From Portunus trituberculatus (lineage: Eukaryota > Arthropoda > Malacostraca > Decapoda > Portunidae), in the NCBI RefSeq assembly GCF_017591435.1, contig NC_059268.1, positions 8,386,684-8,450,683 of the forward strand: 64,000 nt of DNA, read 5' to 3'. The number at the start of each line of letters is the position of its first letter. The stretch's first letter is position 1. The position numbers and the translations under genes were made by a program. The notes below the pieces were generated by a model. That model did not search any database. It saw only the letters and a list, made by a program, of their open reading frames with translations, and had not been told where the DNA came from. Below are positions 31,424 through 45,344 of the stretch, one piece after another.

Positions 31424-31677
31424 AGTGTAGTGGTTAGCACACTCGGCTCACAACCTAGAGGGCCTGGGTTCGAGTCCCGGGCGTGGCGAGGCAAATGTGG
31501 CTCCTGTTCACCTAGCAGTAAATAGGTACGGGATGTAACTCGAGGGGTTGTGGCCTCGCTTTCCCTGTGTGTGGATTGTGATGTGGTCTCAGTCCTACCC
31601 GAAGATCGGTCTGTGAGCTCTGAGCTCGCTCCGTAATGGGACTAACTGGCTGGATGAACCAGCAGATGACCATGGTC

Positions 31678-31681
<4 letters not shown>
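31419..31681 (+). mobile_element. SINE family A, copy 3
   Basis: Same head (TAGTGTAGTGGTTAGCAC, B box GGTTCGAGTCC) and body as copy 2. It lacks about 17 bp after GGCGAGGCAAATG that the other copies have (GGCAAGCCTCTTAATG), and the tail reads GGTCAATAACAC. It starts and ends in (CA)n. Confidence 0.92.

Positions 31682-31765
<84 letters not shown>
31682..31765 (+). repeat. (CA)n between SINE copies A3 and B1
   Basis: About 42 units. Confidence 0.98.
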
Positions 31766-32166
<401 letters not shown>

Positions 32167-32263
32167 CACATATCCATAGTTAGGTTAAGCATTTCAATTC
32201 ATTGTCTTAGTGTCCCCCGGTACATTTTAGTGTAATTTTTCATTGCCAAAGTAATAAACCGTA

Positions 32264-32396
<133 letters not shown>

Positions 32397-32499
32397 GCAA
32401 TAAAGATAAAACAGACCCAAATAAGATAAAATAAAGACGAAAAAAAAAAAATCGTAAATAGAAAGAAACCTCCTCACCACGTAGAAAGCAAAAAATATT

Positions 32500-32880
32500 C
32501 CCTGTAACCTTCGCCAATGTGCTCAGTGCGCGGAGTCGTGTGTGGCGGCCAGGCTTCCGTGACTCAGGCGAGGTGTGCAGACAGGGGGAAGGCAGGGAAG
32601 GGTAAGGAGACGGCAGGGGGAAGGCAGTGGCAGGGCAGGGTTGAAGATCACATAACCGAACCCTCTCCAGTCCTCCTGTAGTTGTCTTCATTGCTTCACG
32701 GGGCTGGAGGAGGAGAAGAAAGCGAAGGAGAAGGAGGAGAGTTAGTTCCTATCGAGTTCTTGAGGCCGTGGTATTTTCCCCTGCGGTATTCTCCCAGAGT
32801 GGCGCCTCGCCCACACGCCTCGTCACTGGCTGGCGGGAGGAGGTGCAGGCAGCGGAACACATCTGATGATATACAGCCAA
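32500..32880. other. GC-rich patch
   Basis: GC content is clearly above the surroundings, with CpGs (GTGCGCGGAGTCG, GGCGGCC). It could be an unrecognised first exon or promoter. No start codon with a supported frame is visible. Confidence 0.2.
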
Positions 32881-35080
32881 GCGAAGGCCAGGCGTGGTGT
32901 TGTTGTTTTCTGTTTCAAGTTTGGCAGCTTTGAGTAAAAATAATGCCGCGTGAGAAATGAAAGCCATCGATCGCAATGGGAATAAGAAGTACATGGTAAG
33001 AGGAAGTGACGGTAAGGAGGAATAAGAATAAAAAAGAATGGACCTTGTTGGAGATACTCAGAGATATAGTGAATGCTTTCTAGGCTTTCTTTTTTCCCTT
33101 CTGATAACTCCGGGGGGAAGAAAACCGCTGATGTCGCCACGCCTCCGCTATCACCACCGCTACCGTTATTACAGCCACTATCACCACCACCACCACCACC
33201 ACTTTCGTTAATGCAACCATCATTATCACTGTCACTGACCTTCATCCCTCTTTGCTATCACCATCGTTACTTTATAGAACAGCCATTACCTTTGAGCAAT
33301 GTCTCTGAACAGTGCGAATACAACAGACGTTATTCAGTGTTGATTACTTCTCTTCTACGTCTCTCTTCAACAGTTTTCCATTAATATGAATGCAATAGTA
33401 TGCTGAAAATTTAGATAGTAATTTCAAAAGCTACGATTGACTTCAAGAGGAGAGATGAAATAGTTTAAGTTTTCAATGTTTATATCTTATTTTAGGCCAG
33501 AAAGTCATGTATGGTCACTCAAACAGTTGTCATACTGTAGAATAAGAATGAACTCTTTGACTACTATTTCGTACATCTATTCTCAATTACTAGTCGCTCT
33601 AAGACATCTTTACATATGTTTTAGCCACCTGTAATCTCTAAATCTGGTAAAAAAAAATGCAAATTCTGTTGTTTTTTTAATCCCTTTTCTTTTAGATGCC
33701 TATAAGTATTTCGTACATTATTTCTGGTGCTACTAATTGTTTCATATCGCTGTGTAAAAAGGTTAGAATTAATTCACATCTTCGAACTCTTCTTGTAGTG
33801 CCAGTAAGCTGTGTCTTGGTGTTTCGTTGTAGAGCTGTGTGTAATAACGGGGTTTTAGTGTTTGCTTTCTCATGCTGATGAAAGTTAACCAGCTAATATT
33901 GATGTATTAAAAACAGTAATTCCGTGTAATCAGGAGTTGCGAAGCTATGAGAAAATCCTGTTTTTTTTATTTTCTCATAATTAGTAATTCCAGAAAACCT
34001 CCACGTGCTATAATCAGTAATTATGACGCCTTTGATGTGCACAACGGTATTCTCCACTTGAAATTTGCTTATGACTGCTTATGACTTCTCCGTCTGGAAA
34101 AAAAGTTAGTTTTATTCGAAATTGTTGAAAAATAAAACTTCTACCGAAAATATTGCTTCGAATTTCTTTTCATTTTCAATTTTTCTATCATCTTTTTATT
34201 TTATTTTTTATTTTTCGAAGGCAACGTTCTGGTCTTCCTGTTTGGTAGCGACTCACATTTAAAGCTTTTTTGATCAATGTTTCAGTGGAATCCTTTATTT
34301 TTTTTATGTCACTTGTAAACTTCACCACATCTAGGTCACAGTTCCTGACCTTGGCCTTGCTCTATGAAATATTTGTTGTGCTGACCAGACCCTGCTCAGT
34401 AAGTCTTCACTTCTGATAATTTCTTTTCTCTTCTGTTTTCTACCATGATAGAGAAAGTGAGGGGTTGTGAAACATACTCGGAAAAAAAATCAACTGAGTT
34501 CCACACGCATAAACAAAAAGAAAGGGAGTGAAAATAAGAAAAAAATGTGTAAGGGCAGGATTTTCCAACAAGCCTCACCTGGGAATGACATAGGGAAAAA
34601 ATGGAAACGCTGATTGATTTTGTGCTTTAGTGGGATGTGCAAAACAGGGAGAGACGGGTAGAGTCGTTGACAGGAGGAAGAGGAGGAGGTGGAGGAGGAG
34701 GTGATATAGGAAGAGGAGGAGGACGAATTATGCAATTAACACTTAAACTTGAAAAAAAAAGAGAAAACACGGAAAGTTACAGCGTGATGGACTTGTACCG
34801 AGAGAAAGTGGTCATTTAAAGGAAAGGACATAATGTGACCTTATAGGAGTGGTGTTGAGTGAAGCACCTCTCATCCCTTAGACTTTCTCCGTCAGCAACA
34901 CACGAGATACTAACTTCAAACAGGCTGGAGCAAGATTAATGTAAATGGCTTTCTAAGATATAATTTGTCATCGATTCTACCCATCCCCCTTTCCCAAATG
35001 TTGCGATCGAGCGGTAGCGAGTGTGTGAATGATTATTTAACTAATGACTCTCGAAATGGAAACATCATTAGTGGCATAAC
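32881..35080. other. non-coding stretch
   Basis: CAC/CCA-rich at 33130-33205. Otherwise AT-rich with T homopolymers. No gene is recognised. Confidence 0.5.
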
Positions 35081-35870
35081 AAGTGGTTAAAAAAATATCT
35101 CAGTTCTTCTCGATTCTGTCGTCTTCCTCTTCCTCCTTCTATTATTTTTTTTCCGCTCATTTTACGTCTCTTTTTTTTCATCACCATCACTTTTTTCCTT
35201 TATTTCTCTTTCTCCTTCTTCTCCTCCTCCTTCATGTCTTTTATTACCTCTTCCTCTTTTTCGTCCTTCTTTACATCCATATCCTACTCTTCCCCTTATT
35301 TCCCTTCTCTCTTCAGCTCTTTCCTATCCTTCTCGATCTCTTTCTCCTCTTCGTTCGCTTCCTCATTTTCTTCTTGCCTCATCTTCTTCACAACATCCTC
35401 CTTTTCTTTCTCTCCTTTTCCTCTCCACCATCTTGACTTCCTTCACCATCTCCTCCTCTTCCTTGTCCTCAACGCTTTCTTTACAATTTTTATCTTTTTG
35501 TTTTTCTTTTCTTACTTTTCCTGTTCTTCCATCCTCTCATGTTTTGTATCCTTTCACCCCTTTTTCTTCCTTCTTCTCCCTTACTTCCCTTTTTCCTCTC
35601 CTCCACCTTCTCTTCTTGTATTTCCCCCTCCACATCTCACGCTACTGCTGCTCCCTGTATCCCTCCTTTCTTCCTTTTCTCTCCTTCATTTTTTTTCCAC
35701 TTTTGTTTCTCTTCCTCTATTTCCTCCTCCACTCTTCACGCTACTGTTGCTCTACGAATTTCCCTTTTCTTCCTTCTTCTTCATTTCCTTTTTCTCCCCC
35801 TCTTCCACCTTCTCCTCCTTATATTTCCTCTTCCACTCCTCACCGTACTGCTGCTCCACGATACAGTAGC
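35081..35870 (+). repeat. long pyrimidine-rich tract
   Basis: About 790 bp of irregular TTC, CTC and TTT words. The long open frames of Ser, Phe and Leu here result from the near-absence of purines. Confidence 0.85.
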
Positions 35871-36030
35871 CTCCTCTCGGCCTCCCTCCTGCCGGCACTT
35901 CACGCCGCCCCTCCAGCAGGATAGCGGCAGGGCGTCGCCTCGGGCAGCTTAAAGCGGTGGGTCTCCCGGGCAGCTTTAAACAGGAGCCTTCGCCGCCCCT
36001 ATCACATCGACCGGCCCTGTCCTATCAGCA
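35871..36030. other. GC-rich patch with a short direct repeat
   Basis: CGGGCAGCTTAAAGC at about 35940 and CGGGCAGCTTTAAAC at about 35968 form a 15-bp direct repeat in CpG-containing DNA. A promoter or first exon is possible but unsupported. Confidence 0.2.
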
Positions 36031-36054
36031 GGTCACCCTCTCTCTCGCTCTCTC

Positions 36055-36113
36055 TCCTCCTCCTCCTCCTCCTCCTCCTCCTCCTCCTCCTCCTCCTCCT
36101 CCTCCTCCTCCCT
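36055..36113 (+). repeat. (CTC)n microsatellite
   Basis: About 19 units. Confidence 0.97.
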
Positions 36114-36301
36114 TCAGGTTTCCTTTCTTTCCACAAGTTCTTTCTTCTTTCAACATTTTCCGTGTCGTCTTCGTACCTCCCGTGGCCGCAGTAAAACTAG
36201 ATATATATTTTTCCTTGTTTTTTTTGCGTTTGTTGTTCTTGCGTAACTTCTATATATCTGTGCATTTTTTGTTTTTGTTTTGTTTTATTCACTTCTATAT
36301 T

Positions 36302-36303
<2 letters not shown>

Positions 36304-36379
<76 letters not shown>
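36304..36379 (+). repeat. (CA)n before SINE A copy 4
   Basis: About 38 units running into the SINE head. Confidence 0.98.
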
Positions 36380-36380
<1 letters not shown>

Positions 36381-36672
36381 GCGTAGTGTAGTGGTTAGCA
36401 CGCTCGACTCACAATCGAGAGGGCCGGGTTCGAGTCCCGGCGCGGCGAGGCAAATGGGCAAGCCTCTTAATGTGTGGCCCCTGTTCACCTAGCAGTAAAT
36501 AGGTACGGGATGTAACTCGAGGGGTTGTGGCCTCGCTTTCCCGGTGTGTGGAGTGTATTGTGGTCTCAGTCCTACGCGAAGATCGGTGTATGAGCTCTGA
36601 GCTTGCTCCGTAATGGGGAATACTGGCTGGGTGACCAGCAGGCGACCGTGATGGTGGTGGTGGTGGTGGTGA

Positions 36673-36676
<4 letters not shown>
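36377..36676 (+). mobile_element. SINE family A, copy 4 (best-preserved)
   Basis: The head folds with CTCGA/TCGAG and loop CTCACAA (anticodon CAC, Val). The T arm is CCGGG/CCCGG, and the acceptor arm pairs at about six of seven positions if the first three bases are borrowed from the preceding (CA)n. A (TGG)n expansion (36651-36670) splits the 3' end before GTGAATTACAC. It is embedded in (CA)n on both sides. Confidence 0.93.

Positions 36677-36739
<63 letters not shown>
36677..36739 (+). repeat. (CA)n after SINE A copy 4
   Basis: About 31 units. Confidence 0.98.
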
Positions 36740-36741
<2 letters not shown>

Positions 36742-37903
36742 GCAAACTCGTTTAACCCTATTGACTTTCATCCTCTCATTCATCATCTTCACGTTGTCTT
36801 ACTTTTACTCCCATTTTCTATTTAATGAGTGTGAGGGAGCACCATTTCATTTCATCTCTTCTCGAAACTCGATATATAATTTTTTCCAATACGTGGATGG
36901 AAAGTTGTCACAAATGAGCGATGAAAAGTTGTAACTCCCTTAACCCAAGAGTCTATACGAGCCCAGCGATGCATGCCGTAGTTCCCTTTCAAGGACATAA
37001 TGCCGCCAAGTGCCGCCTTTCACTGGGTTTTATTGACGGACTCCTTACACTGAGAGAGCCTCGCGTGTGGCTGCGTTGCCGTGGCGGTGATTGGGTTTCG
37101 GGGATGATGAGCGCGTTAAAGCGACGAACATTACATCACTGCTGCTTAAGTGTTATTCAGACCTACTGGAGCAATGAAGTATTTTTACCAGCTTCACTTT
37201 TCCTTCTTTCCCTCGTGCTTGTAGACTCTTGTTTTGGTTTGTGGAGTTATAATTTATGATGATTGATATGATTATATTTTGTTCTCAACGTGTTTTGTTG
37301 CGTGTTCTCTCTGCCGTCACTGCCCTTCGTTAGGTAACATTCTCGTTTTGCTTTTGTGGGAATCAAAGAGGCTGATGATTATTGTGATTGTGTATTATAT
37401 GTCTACCTTGTGTCTTGTTGCATCTTGTCTTCCCTTTCCTTGCCTTATGTTTTATTCGGGAGACAAAGATTTGCTCCGCGTTTTGGACTACACAGGTTAC
37501 ATAGGTTCTTCTTTACCTAAGCATCTGTTGCTCAAAACTTAGGCATTACACGTTTCAGGGACAATGTGACATACTTTGACACGGGTCGGTTTAAGTACTT
37601 GGCTCATTTCCTTTGCAAACGTCAAGACACAAAAATGGATGATAAGAAATATTAGTAAATTTATCACCGCGCCGGTTTGTTTAAGTCTAACGAGCAGAAA
37701 GACTGACCTAGCGTGGGGAAAACTATTCATTGTCACCGGTAAAGTATAAGATGAAAAAAAAGGTACAATATTTCTTTACTCTCTGCTTCTTGATGGTGAA
37801 TATTAGTTAGTTATATATATAGAAGTGTTTTCGATACGTTGTCATGTGGTGTGTCTGTGTTTCTGAAGCACCGTGTGAAACTGTGCAGGTGATTCAGTGG
37901 TTC

Positions 37904-37904
<1 letters not shown>
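36740..37904. other. non-coding stretch
   Basis: No gene or element is recognised. Confidence 0.5.

Positions 37905-37952
<48 letters not shown>
37905..37952 (+). repeat. (GT)n microsatellite
   Basis: 24 units. Confidence 0.97.
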
Positions 37953-37955
<3 letters not shown>

Positions 37956-38019
37956 CGCATTCAAGTTGTGTGAAGAAATAGAAGTGTGATGGTAGGCTAT
38001 CATGTGCAGCTTCTGTATC

Positions 38020-38460
38020 ATTTAGGTGGTGAAAGAAGAAAGAGAAGAACAAAGGAGAGAGGAAGAGGAGGAGAAGGAGGAGGAAAGTGTTATGGACAAA
38101 TTAATGATGATGTGATAATAATGATCGTTATGATAATGAAAAAAAATAAGAGGAGGAAGAAGAGAAGGAGGAGGAGGAGGAGGAGGAAGAGGAAGAGGAA
38201 GAGGAGGAGGAGGAGGAGGAGGAGGAGGAGGAAGAGGAGGAGGAGGAGGAGGAGGAGGAGGAGGAGGAGGAGGAGGAGGAATATTAAAGAAAAGAGAAGG
38301 ATCATTTCAGTCAACAATGAGGCACTACCAAAGATAAGAGGAAAGAAGAGGAAGGGAGAGACAGACAAAAATATAAAGAAAGATATGAGGAGAAAGGAAA
38401 AAGCGAAGGGAAAAGCAATAATGAGGTGGATGAGAAAAGGGGAAAGAAAGATAGATAGAT
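38020..38460 (+). repeat. purine-rich tract with (AGG)n
   Basis: The densest part is 38151-38280 (GGA/GAA triplets). A 165-codon Arg/Lys ORF across it is compositional. Confidence 0.9.
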
Positions 38461-39110
38461 GCAATGTTAGACAGATGGATTGATAGACAGATAGACTGAT
38501 GGTACATAGATAAAAAGTTGAGTAGAAGCATGTATAGAAAAAGAATGTGTATAGACTACATATGACTATAAAGAAAATACATGGAAATTTTAATTGCTGA
38601 GTAAAATATCCATATAAGACAAATGAGTGAAGAAAATCATACCTTGTTTTTTATAATCTGTAGGAATATTTGTGCATTATGTGTGGATGGACCATGTATG
38701 TAATTGATGTCGTGTGTGTTTTGTGTCAAGTCTCCATGTCTTTTTATTACCAAACGCCCACTTGTACTAACTCATCAAATAGAGAACGGAATTAAGCGTG
38801 AAAGGATCCATTTCCTGCACGCTCTTCCCTTGCATCTAAGCCGAGAAAACTCTGAAAACAACTTTACTGCGCCCGGCAGGAAAGAAGGAAAAAAAGTGAA
38901 TTAAACCAAACTCTGGCTGGGATGGGTTTGGGCGAAGGTGGGAGCGAATGACCTCTTAAACTTAGCTCCTCTTCAAAGTTTATAATTGTATTTTGCGTAT
39001 CTCATGCATGTGTTAAGTGTACATCAATGTCACAAATTAAGGGTAAAGTGTTGTGAAGAGACTCGTGGTATCCTTAAGATATATAGGGATTACATAACCA
39101 TCATCACTCT
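38461..39110. other. non-coding stretch
   Basis: Short (GATA)n-like words at 38448-38500. Nothing else is recognised. Confidence 0.5.
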
Positions 39111-39313
39111 CACCACCTTGAGAAAACAATCTGTGCCCCAAATTCACGTCCAAGTTCTTTGCTTCGTCACTCCTCTCAGCCCTACAAGTTGTTTCCTTTA
39201 TTATAGAGACTAGCGAGGCAGGGCACGACCATCACCACCTTGAGAAACAACCTGCGCCACCTAGTTCATGTCTTAAGTCCCTTGCTGCGTCACTTCTCTC
39301 AGTCGTAGAAGGT
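39111..39313 (+). repeat. imperfect direct duplication of about 80 bp, spaced
   Basis: 39111-39191 and 39233-39313 share CACCACCTTGAGAAA, CAACCTGCGCC and CTTGCTGCGTCACT-like blocks, separated by about 41 bp. Confidence 0.75.
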
Positions 39314-41420
39314 ATTTACGACGCACGGCAGACCCACTCGCTGGATGAGCAGAGAAGGTTAAGGCTTAGGCCTCCCCAGGAGTTTGCTGCCTCCAGGGAC
39401 GTTTTGACTCTCGCCCCTCTTTTTTTCCCCTTTTTCACACTCCTCTCGGCGAGGGTAACATGGCACCGGCCACCTCGTTAACAATATTACCTTCATCGTC
39501 TTTCCCATATCAGTCCTTGTCCAGGTGTATCCATCCCTTCTCTTATCTAATGTATACTCCAAGCGTCCCTTCAACAGCCGTCTGTACACACCAGTATGGG
39601 TCTGTTACCCACCAAGATCCTATTTCTCTTAAAGGATGGTCGCTGCGAGCCGCGAGGGAACGCATCTCATTTTGATAGTTTGCTGGGGTTATCCTGGGCA
39701 CTAGTTTGTTTACCTTCGTTGAACTATACGTTACTTACTTGAAGCTAGAGAAAAATTGAACTTGGATCCTATGTTCTTTTTTTATGTAATTCATGGATTC
39801 ATTAGACTTTAGATTATCATAAATCTGGATATTTGTATCTTAATATAGTCATGTGCTGTTCCAGTGCAGTGTATGCCTGTACACCACTGCCCATATTAGC
39901 ATTCAGGGAAAGCATAGTGATCTAACAGCATTCCCTCTCACTTCTGATGCATGGAAACTAAAAAGTGAAAAGTTTATTTGTGGAAGTAGAAAGTGTAGCG
40001 AATATGTAGGAGTATCGGCAGTGACGTTGCTTTTGAAGGATTTTTTTTGTTGTACCCGCGTCGTTCAATCAGTCCGACCAGATATTTTGTGTTCGAGTCA
40101 GGCTTCTGTGTCGGAATTCGTTCCGTCATTTACGAGCGTAGTTGTAGCGATGAATGGACGACTTCCCATGCAGGCATGTTGCTGCAGGTCACTGAGCTGG
40201 GCTGGAGGTGAGTGGGTAAGGTATACATGCCTCTGCTGGCCCAGTGTGCCAACTCTGTTAATATAGCACGAGGTGAGGGTCGCTATATGTGTTTGTCTTC
40301 CTAACACTGCGTAGCAGGAGTGTGGAGTGTACCCACATAATATATCCCATCATGGGTTTGTTACGCCTCTTTAATTTGATCGGTTACCGAATGCAGGAAA
40401 TGTTCAGCTCACGTGTGTTGGCCACAAATGTTAGTCATCGATGACCGGCACAGATGACTGGCTGATTGCGTACTCTGGCTGTGTCACGCATCGTAGCGGA
40501 AACTCAGTGTAGCTCGCTTGTCATAACCAGGCACGCGTACGTGCCTCCTACTGATGTGAAGGAAAGTTGGGTACCGTTATGTTTTAACTTTTGTATGTAC
40601 GTTTGTGGTTCACATCAGGCGAATATGCAAAGTAAATAGACACTTATAATATCAAAATGATTTGACACGTCGATTGGCTTGCTGTGTCCTGACAGGTTTA
40701 CAGTTACATATTAATCATGCACTTGCAACATCTGACTGAAGTATTTGAGTGCACTAAAAAGAGAAGTGCTGGAGAAGGAGGGAGTGGGGGGCGAGGACGA
40801 GGTGAAGTTAACAATTGAGTATTCAGACTTACTGACACATGAAGGCACTATTTTTTATTGGATACTTTATGAAGAAAACAACAACAATAACAATTACAAA
40901 AAATTTTCAATTTCATTGTGTCACGATGGAACAACAGACGATGGAAGGACGTGAAAATATCTGGATATTGAAAAACACTAACCACGATGAAAGCTCGTAT
41001 TAAACACACGTGCATGATTTCTAAAAACAATCAGATTTTCGTAATGTGTTAAATCTGGAATATTTTCTTTATTCCCTTTTATCAATTTCCATTTTAAGTG
41101 CCGTTTTTCCCTGACCAGTATCGATCTCTTCAATATATGAGTTTGCTTGTGCCACTGTTTGTTAAACCTTGATTGAATTAGTATCTTATTTTTTCGTCAA
41201 AGCCCGAACCGAATTGTTCATATAACTCATGCTGCATGAATGGTGCATTTGTAGAAAGGCGATTTAAAAACATGAGCATCATATAAAGAAAAAATCGTTT
41301 CACTACATTCACTACATAGAAGTTGGGATATGAAAGAGGGGAAAATCTGCAAGATAGTAAAACACAGGGGAAAGAAAAAAGCGATAAATGATAGAATTGT
41401 GAATAAGAGAAAAATAGTGA

Positions 41421-41423
<3 letters not shown>
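39314..41423. other. non-coding stretch
   Basis: Moderate complexity and several short ORFs of 60-137 codons, none with recognisable domains or convincing splice context. Confidence 0.45.

Positions 41424-41501
<78 letters not shown>
41424..41501 (+). repeat. (GA)n microsatellite
   Basis: About 39 units. Confidence 0.98.
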
Positions 41502-41503
<2 letters not shown>

Positions 41504-42119
41504 GGGGTTTGTGGAGTTGGAAGGCAGTGAGGAATGTTACCACGAGATGATGAGGAAATTCCGTACCAGGTTTAAGAAAAAAAATGCTAAAAGAAAGGAT
41601 AACAAAATCGCTAGAGGGAAAGTCGTGTCATCATTGTCTCTGCATAAAGTTTACATATCAGTTTAATTTTTTTACATCTACGTCTCTAAAAAAATTGTAG
41701 TACATCTGTATAGTAAAGTTAGCATATATAAAGAACTTTTTGCGAGTGACGATTTTTTTTTTTTTTTGTATACACATTAAGTTGTTATAGTTTAAATATT
41801 TACATACAGTGAAATTTGCACCTACATCTTGATAATGACATTTGCACTGGTAGAAAATTAACTGCGCTTGTAATACATCTCGAATTTTTGTATGTCATTG
41901 GCAGAAAGTTAATGAACACTTTTCAGTCACTCATTGGGTTTAGTATTGCCACTCAGTGTTATTACCATCTGATCCTCTGACGGCTTCCCTACAAAATCAG
42001 ACAAATGGTGTTTCCTCAGCTGACCACAACACTGAAGAATGAACGCAAAAGCTATAGTTGAAGGAAATGAGCATAGAAGGTTACGTGACTTTTAATCCTG
42101 AGTGAATGTATGTAGTAGA
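41502..42119. other. non-coding stretch
   Basis: AT-rich. No gene is recognised. Confidence 0.5.
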
Positions 42120-42499
42120 AATAGTTCGTATATTTGATTAGAGAATGGGGAAAAGTGACTGATAAACACAATAAAATACAGGTGTGAAAGGATGATGATA
42201 GACACAATTAATAGTTCGTATATTTGATCAGAGAATGGGAAAAAGTGGTACAGTGGAACCATGCGTGCTTTGGGATCCTAGAGGTCTCCAAGCGCATGGG
42301 TTCGAATCCTGTCCACGGTCTGAGTGTAGGTTGGGCTTCCTCACTCGGGGCAACGGTTTCCTAGCGGGTGGGCTTTAAGGTAGGAGGTACCCTAAACAGT
42401 ATCCCCTTTTGCCCATAAATTCCCGTGAAAAGCCCACATGGTATAAAAAAAAAAAGACGTAATAAAACACAGGTGTAAAAGGATGATGATAGACACAAT
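42120..42499 (+). repeat. tandem duplication of about 89 bp interrupted by a SINE
   Basis: Unit 1 is 42120-42208. Unit 2 restarts at 42210 (AATAGTTCGTATATTTGAT), is broken at about 42247 by the family C SINE, and resumes after it at about 42456 (AATAAAACACAGGTG...GATGATGATAGACACAAT). Confidence 0.87.
42245..42455 (+). mobile_element. SINE family C, copy 2, with poly(A) tail
   Basis: Same head (GTGGTACAGTGGAACCATG), B box GGTTCGAATCC and body as the copy at 1930-2143. It ends CATGGTATAAAAAAAAAAAA. It has inserted into the second unit of a local tandem duplication. Confidence 0.9.
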
Positions 42500-42943
42500 G
42501 ATATACAAAAATAAAAGAAAATATCGATGCGGCAGAACAGTAGAAGAAAAATAAGACACTGATATATAAAAACAGACCAATGGAAGTAAATCAATGTCGT
42601 AAAACAATAAAAAAAATGACAAAAAATATAATAAAGAGTAAAAACCAATGAGAAAGAACAGATCCCATTTCGGTATAACACTAACTTAAGCGTAAATACA
42701 TAAAAATCCTCAGTTTCGTGTCTATTTTTTTTTTTTTTTATATTGAATCTGTCAGGTACACACGGGTGATTAGAGCAAAGCGTGGAATCTTATTTTGCAC
42801 GCGTTTGTGTCAGTTTGGAAAATCCCTTGCGTGTTTGTGTGTTGTTATTCGCACAGAAACCATACAGGCAAAAGAGAGTGGCGGTAGTGATAATGGTGTT
42901 GATGTTCATGAAATATAGGAAGCAGATAGGGAACAATGGAAGG

Positions 42944-42990
42944 TGAGGAGGAGGAGGAGGAGGAGGAGGAGGAGGAGGAGGAGGAGGAGG
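42944..42990 (+). repeat. (AGG)n microsatellite
   Basis: About 15 units. A weaker AGT/GAA mosaic follows to 43140. Confidence 0.97.
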
Positions 42991-43221
42991 TTCGACTAGT
43001 AATAGGAAGGAAGAATAATTTTTGCACCAGCAGCAACTTTGATAGTCGTGATGGTAGTAGTACTTAGAGTGATGGTGGTGAATGTAAATAATAGTAATAG
43101 AAGTAGAAGTAGTAGTAGTAGGGGGAAGAGGAAGAGGAAGATGGCAATTAGGAAGAAAAAGCTATTGTCTTTTACAATGTATAACAATAACCCAAAGCAG
43201 ATAAAGTTGTCCAAGGGGAAG

Positions 43222-43376
<155 letters not shown>

Positions 43377-43629
43377 ACAAATTACTACAGTACTTCCCCA
43401 AAAAGAATCAAACTTACAAAGCCACCGGAGTAAATAGCAAATTAAAAATACATGAAAGAATAAATGATAGAGCGGGAAAGAGAGGGACACAGAAAGACAG
43501 AGAAAGGGGACAGGTTCTCACGTACAAGGACAGACGGACAGCCACTCAGCCACATTTTAATTACAAAGGCTACGTAAAGGTGCCCCACCATATTAACTTA
43601 GTTTTTTTTTTGAGGGAAGGGAAGATAAT

Positions 43630-43770
43630 GGGGCTTGGATCGGCTGGGTGGCTGGCTGGCTGGCTGGCTGGTTGGTTTGTCTCGCTGGCTGGGGAAGGTG
43701 GAGGGGCGTCTGGCGGCGGTGTGACCCTGCGGCGCGGCATTGACCCAACACAAGGTCACGAGCAGCGGCT
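43630..43770. other. GC-rich patch with (GGCT)n
   Basis: GGCTGGCTGGCT repeats then a CpG-rich GGCGGCGG/GCGGCGCGG segment. The layout resembles 63060-63200. Confidence 0.3.
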
Positions 43771-43799
43771 TTGAACATTGATCCAGAGTCACATGTGGT

Positions 43800-43938
<139 letters not shown>

Positions 43939-44451
43939 CTCCAGGTTCCCTTCTACTCCGTTTCTCATGTTCGCCACCACAAGGCCACTTCAAGCAGAGG
44001 GGCATCGCGGCGGGAAAGTCAGAGGCATCACACGCAGGCAGGCAGGCAGGCTTGCAGTGTCTGGGAAATGAATTAGGTTTTCCCTTCATACATGCGATAC
44101 GAAGAGAAGAGAAGCGCGCGCCGTTGCTTGCCCATTAACCCTGTGTATCAAAGCAGTACGACTGGCTTTCACGACACTCTGAAATGGAGACACTGCCTAA
44201 TGACGGTGATAGATACGTGTGTGTGTGTGAGAGAGTGTGTGTGCCATCTCTCTGTCCCTGTGCCTCACCTCATGCCGTAAAGCTCCTTTATGCGCCTCGT
44301 CTTCCCTCTAGTAGTACTCGCGCCTCCATGCGTGTGGCAGTGAGGCAATACGTGTCTTTGTGAGAGCTTATCCCGTGTGTTTGATGGACGGTTTGTGTGG
44401 AGGTGAACTGGAATATAAGATTGATTGTGGCTTATGCCATGCCTATTTGGT

Positions 44452-44454
<3 letters not shown>

Positions 44455-44524
<70 letters not shown>
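44455..44524 (+). repeat. (GA)n microsatellite
   Basis: About 34 units. Confidence 0.98.
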
Positions 44525-45344
44525 AGGGAAAAGGTGATTGATTGATTGGATTTCGGTCCCGCAACAAGGAAATCACAAGGTGTCACATCGCGAATATTTG
44601 ATCTAGCAAGCAGCGAACATTCAACTCAACATTGACAGACAGACAGACAGACAAATAGACAGAAAGACAAACAATAAGTCTGACAGAACAAAGACATGAG
44701 TGCTTATTCTCTGTAACTAAAAAAAAGTACGTGGTTATCTGCTATTAACCTCATTTACATTCAGAGGTTTTGGCGAGCTTAGTAATGTTACAAGCTGTAA
44801 TTATCAAACATTATTGACGTTTTTCTTTAGGAATGTTGATATGTGAAGACCAACCACCTCATTCAACTAGAGAGTCAATGGAGGATATCTAAGCTTGAGT
44901 CTCTTTTCGTCTCGTTCACAAAGTCATATCAACCAGTCCACAGCATTCAGAAATTCCAATATTGGTTTCGTCAGTGAACTTTGCGATAAAGGTATTTACA
45001 ACCATTTTATTCTATCAATGGTAAACCAATATCGACCAGAGAGAGATCCGTGCCCACCGCTGCTCACCGATGCTTTCCTCATATCGTATTGATCAAAGTG
45101 CCGACGAGTAAGATACACAAGATAACCTTTTCGATCGAGATGTTAGATTTCGCTCACGCCTCGGTCACGTTTCAGGCACTACCAACGTGACAGTCACGGG
45201 AGACGATATTGCGGTTTCCGATGGAGGAACAGAGGGAGAAATCGTGGAAGTGGGAAGTTTGAGATACGAAATTTTTAATAGATGATGGGTGGAAATACGT
45301 ATTTATATATTAAACATATAGTTATGATACATATATCGTTACGT
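44525..45344. other. non-coding stretch
   Basis: An open frame at 45105-45284 without ATG (ending VGSLRYEIFNR) has balanced codon use, but no homology is recognised and no donor site fits. Confidence 0.35.

Noticed and set aside
35083..35952. Overlapping ORFs up to 211 codons
   Set aside because: The region is a pyrimidine-rich tract, so stop codons are rare in all + frames; Ser/Phe/Leu bias explains the length.
37986..38483. 165-codon Arg/Lys-rich ORF
   Set aside because: It is a translation of (AGG)n and related purine triplets.
45105..45284. Possible exon ending VGSLRYEIFNR
   Set aside because: The frame is open for about 60 codons and a TTTCAG precedes part of it, but there is no recognisable homology, no start codon and no fitting donor.
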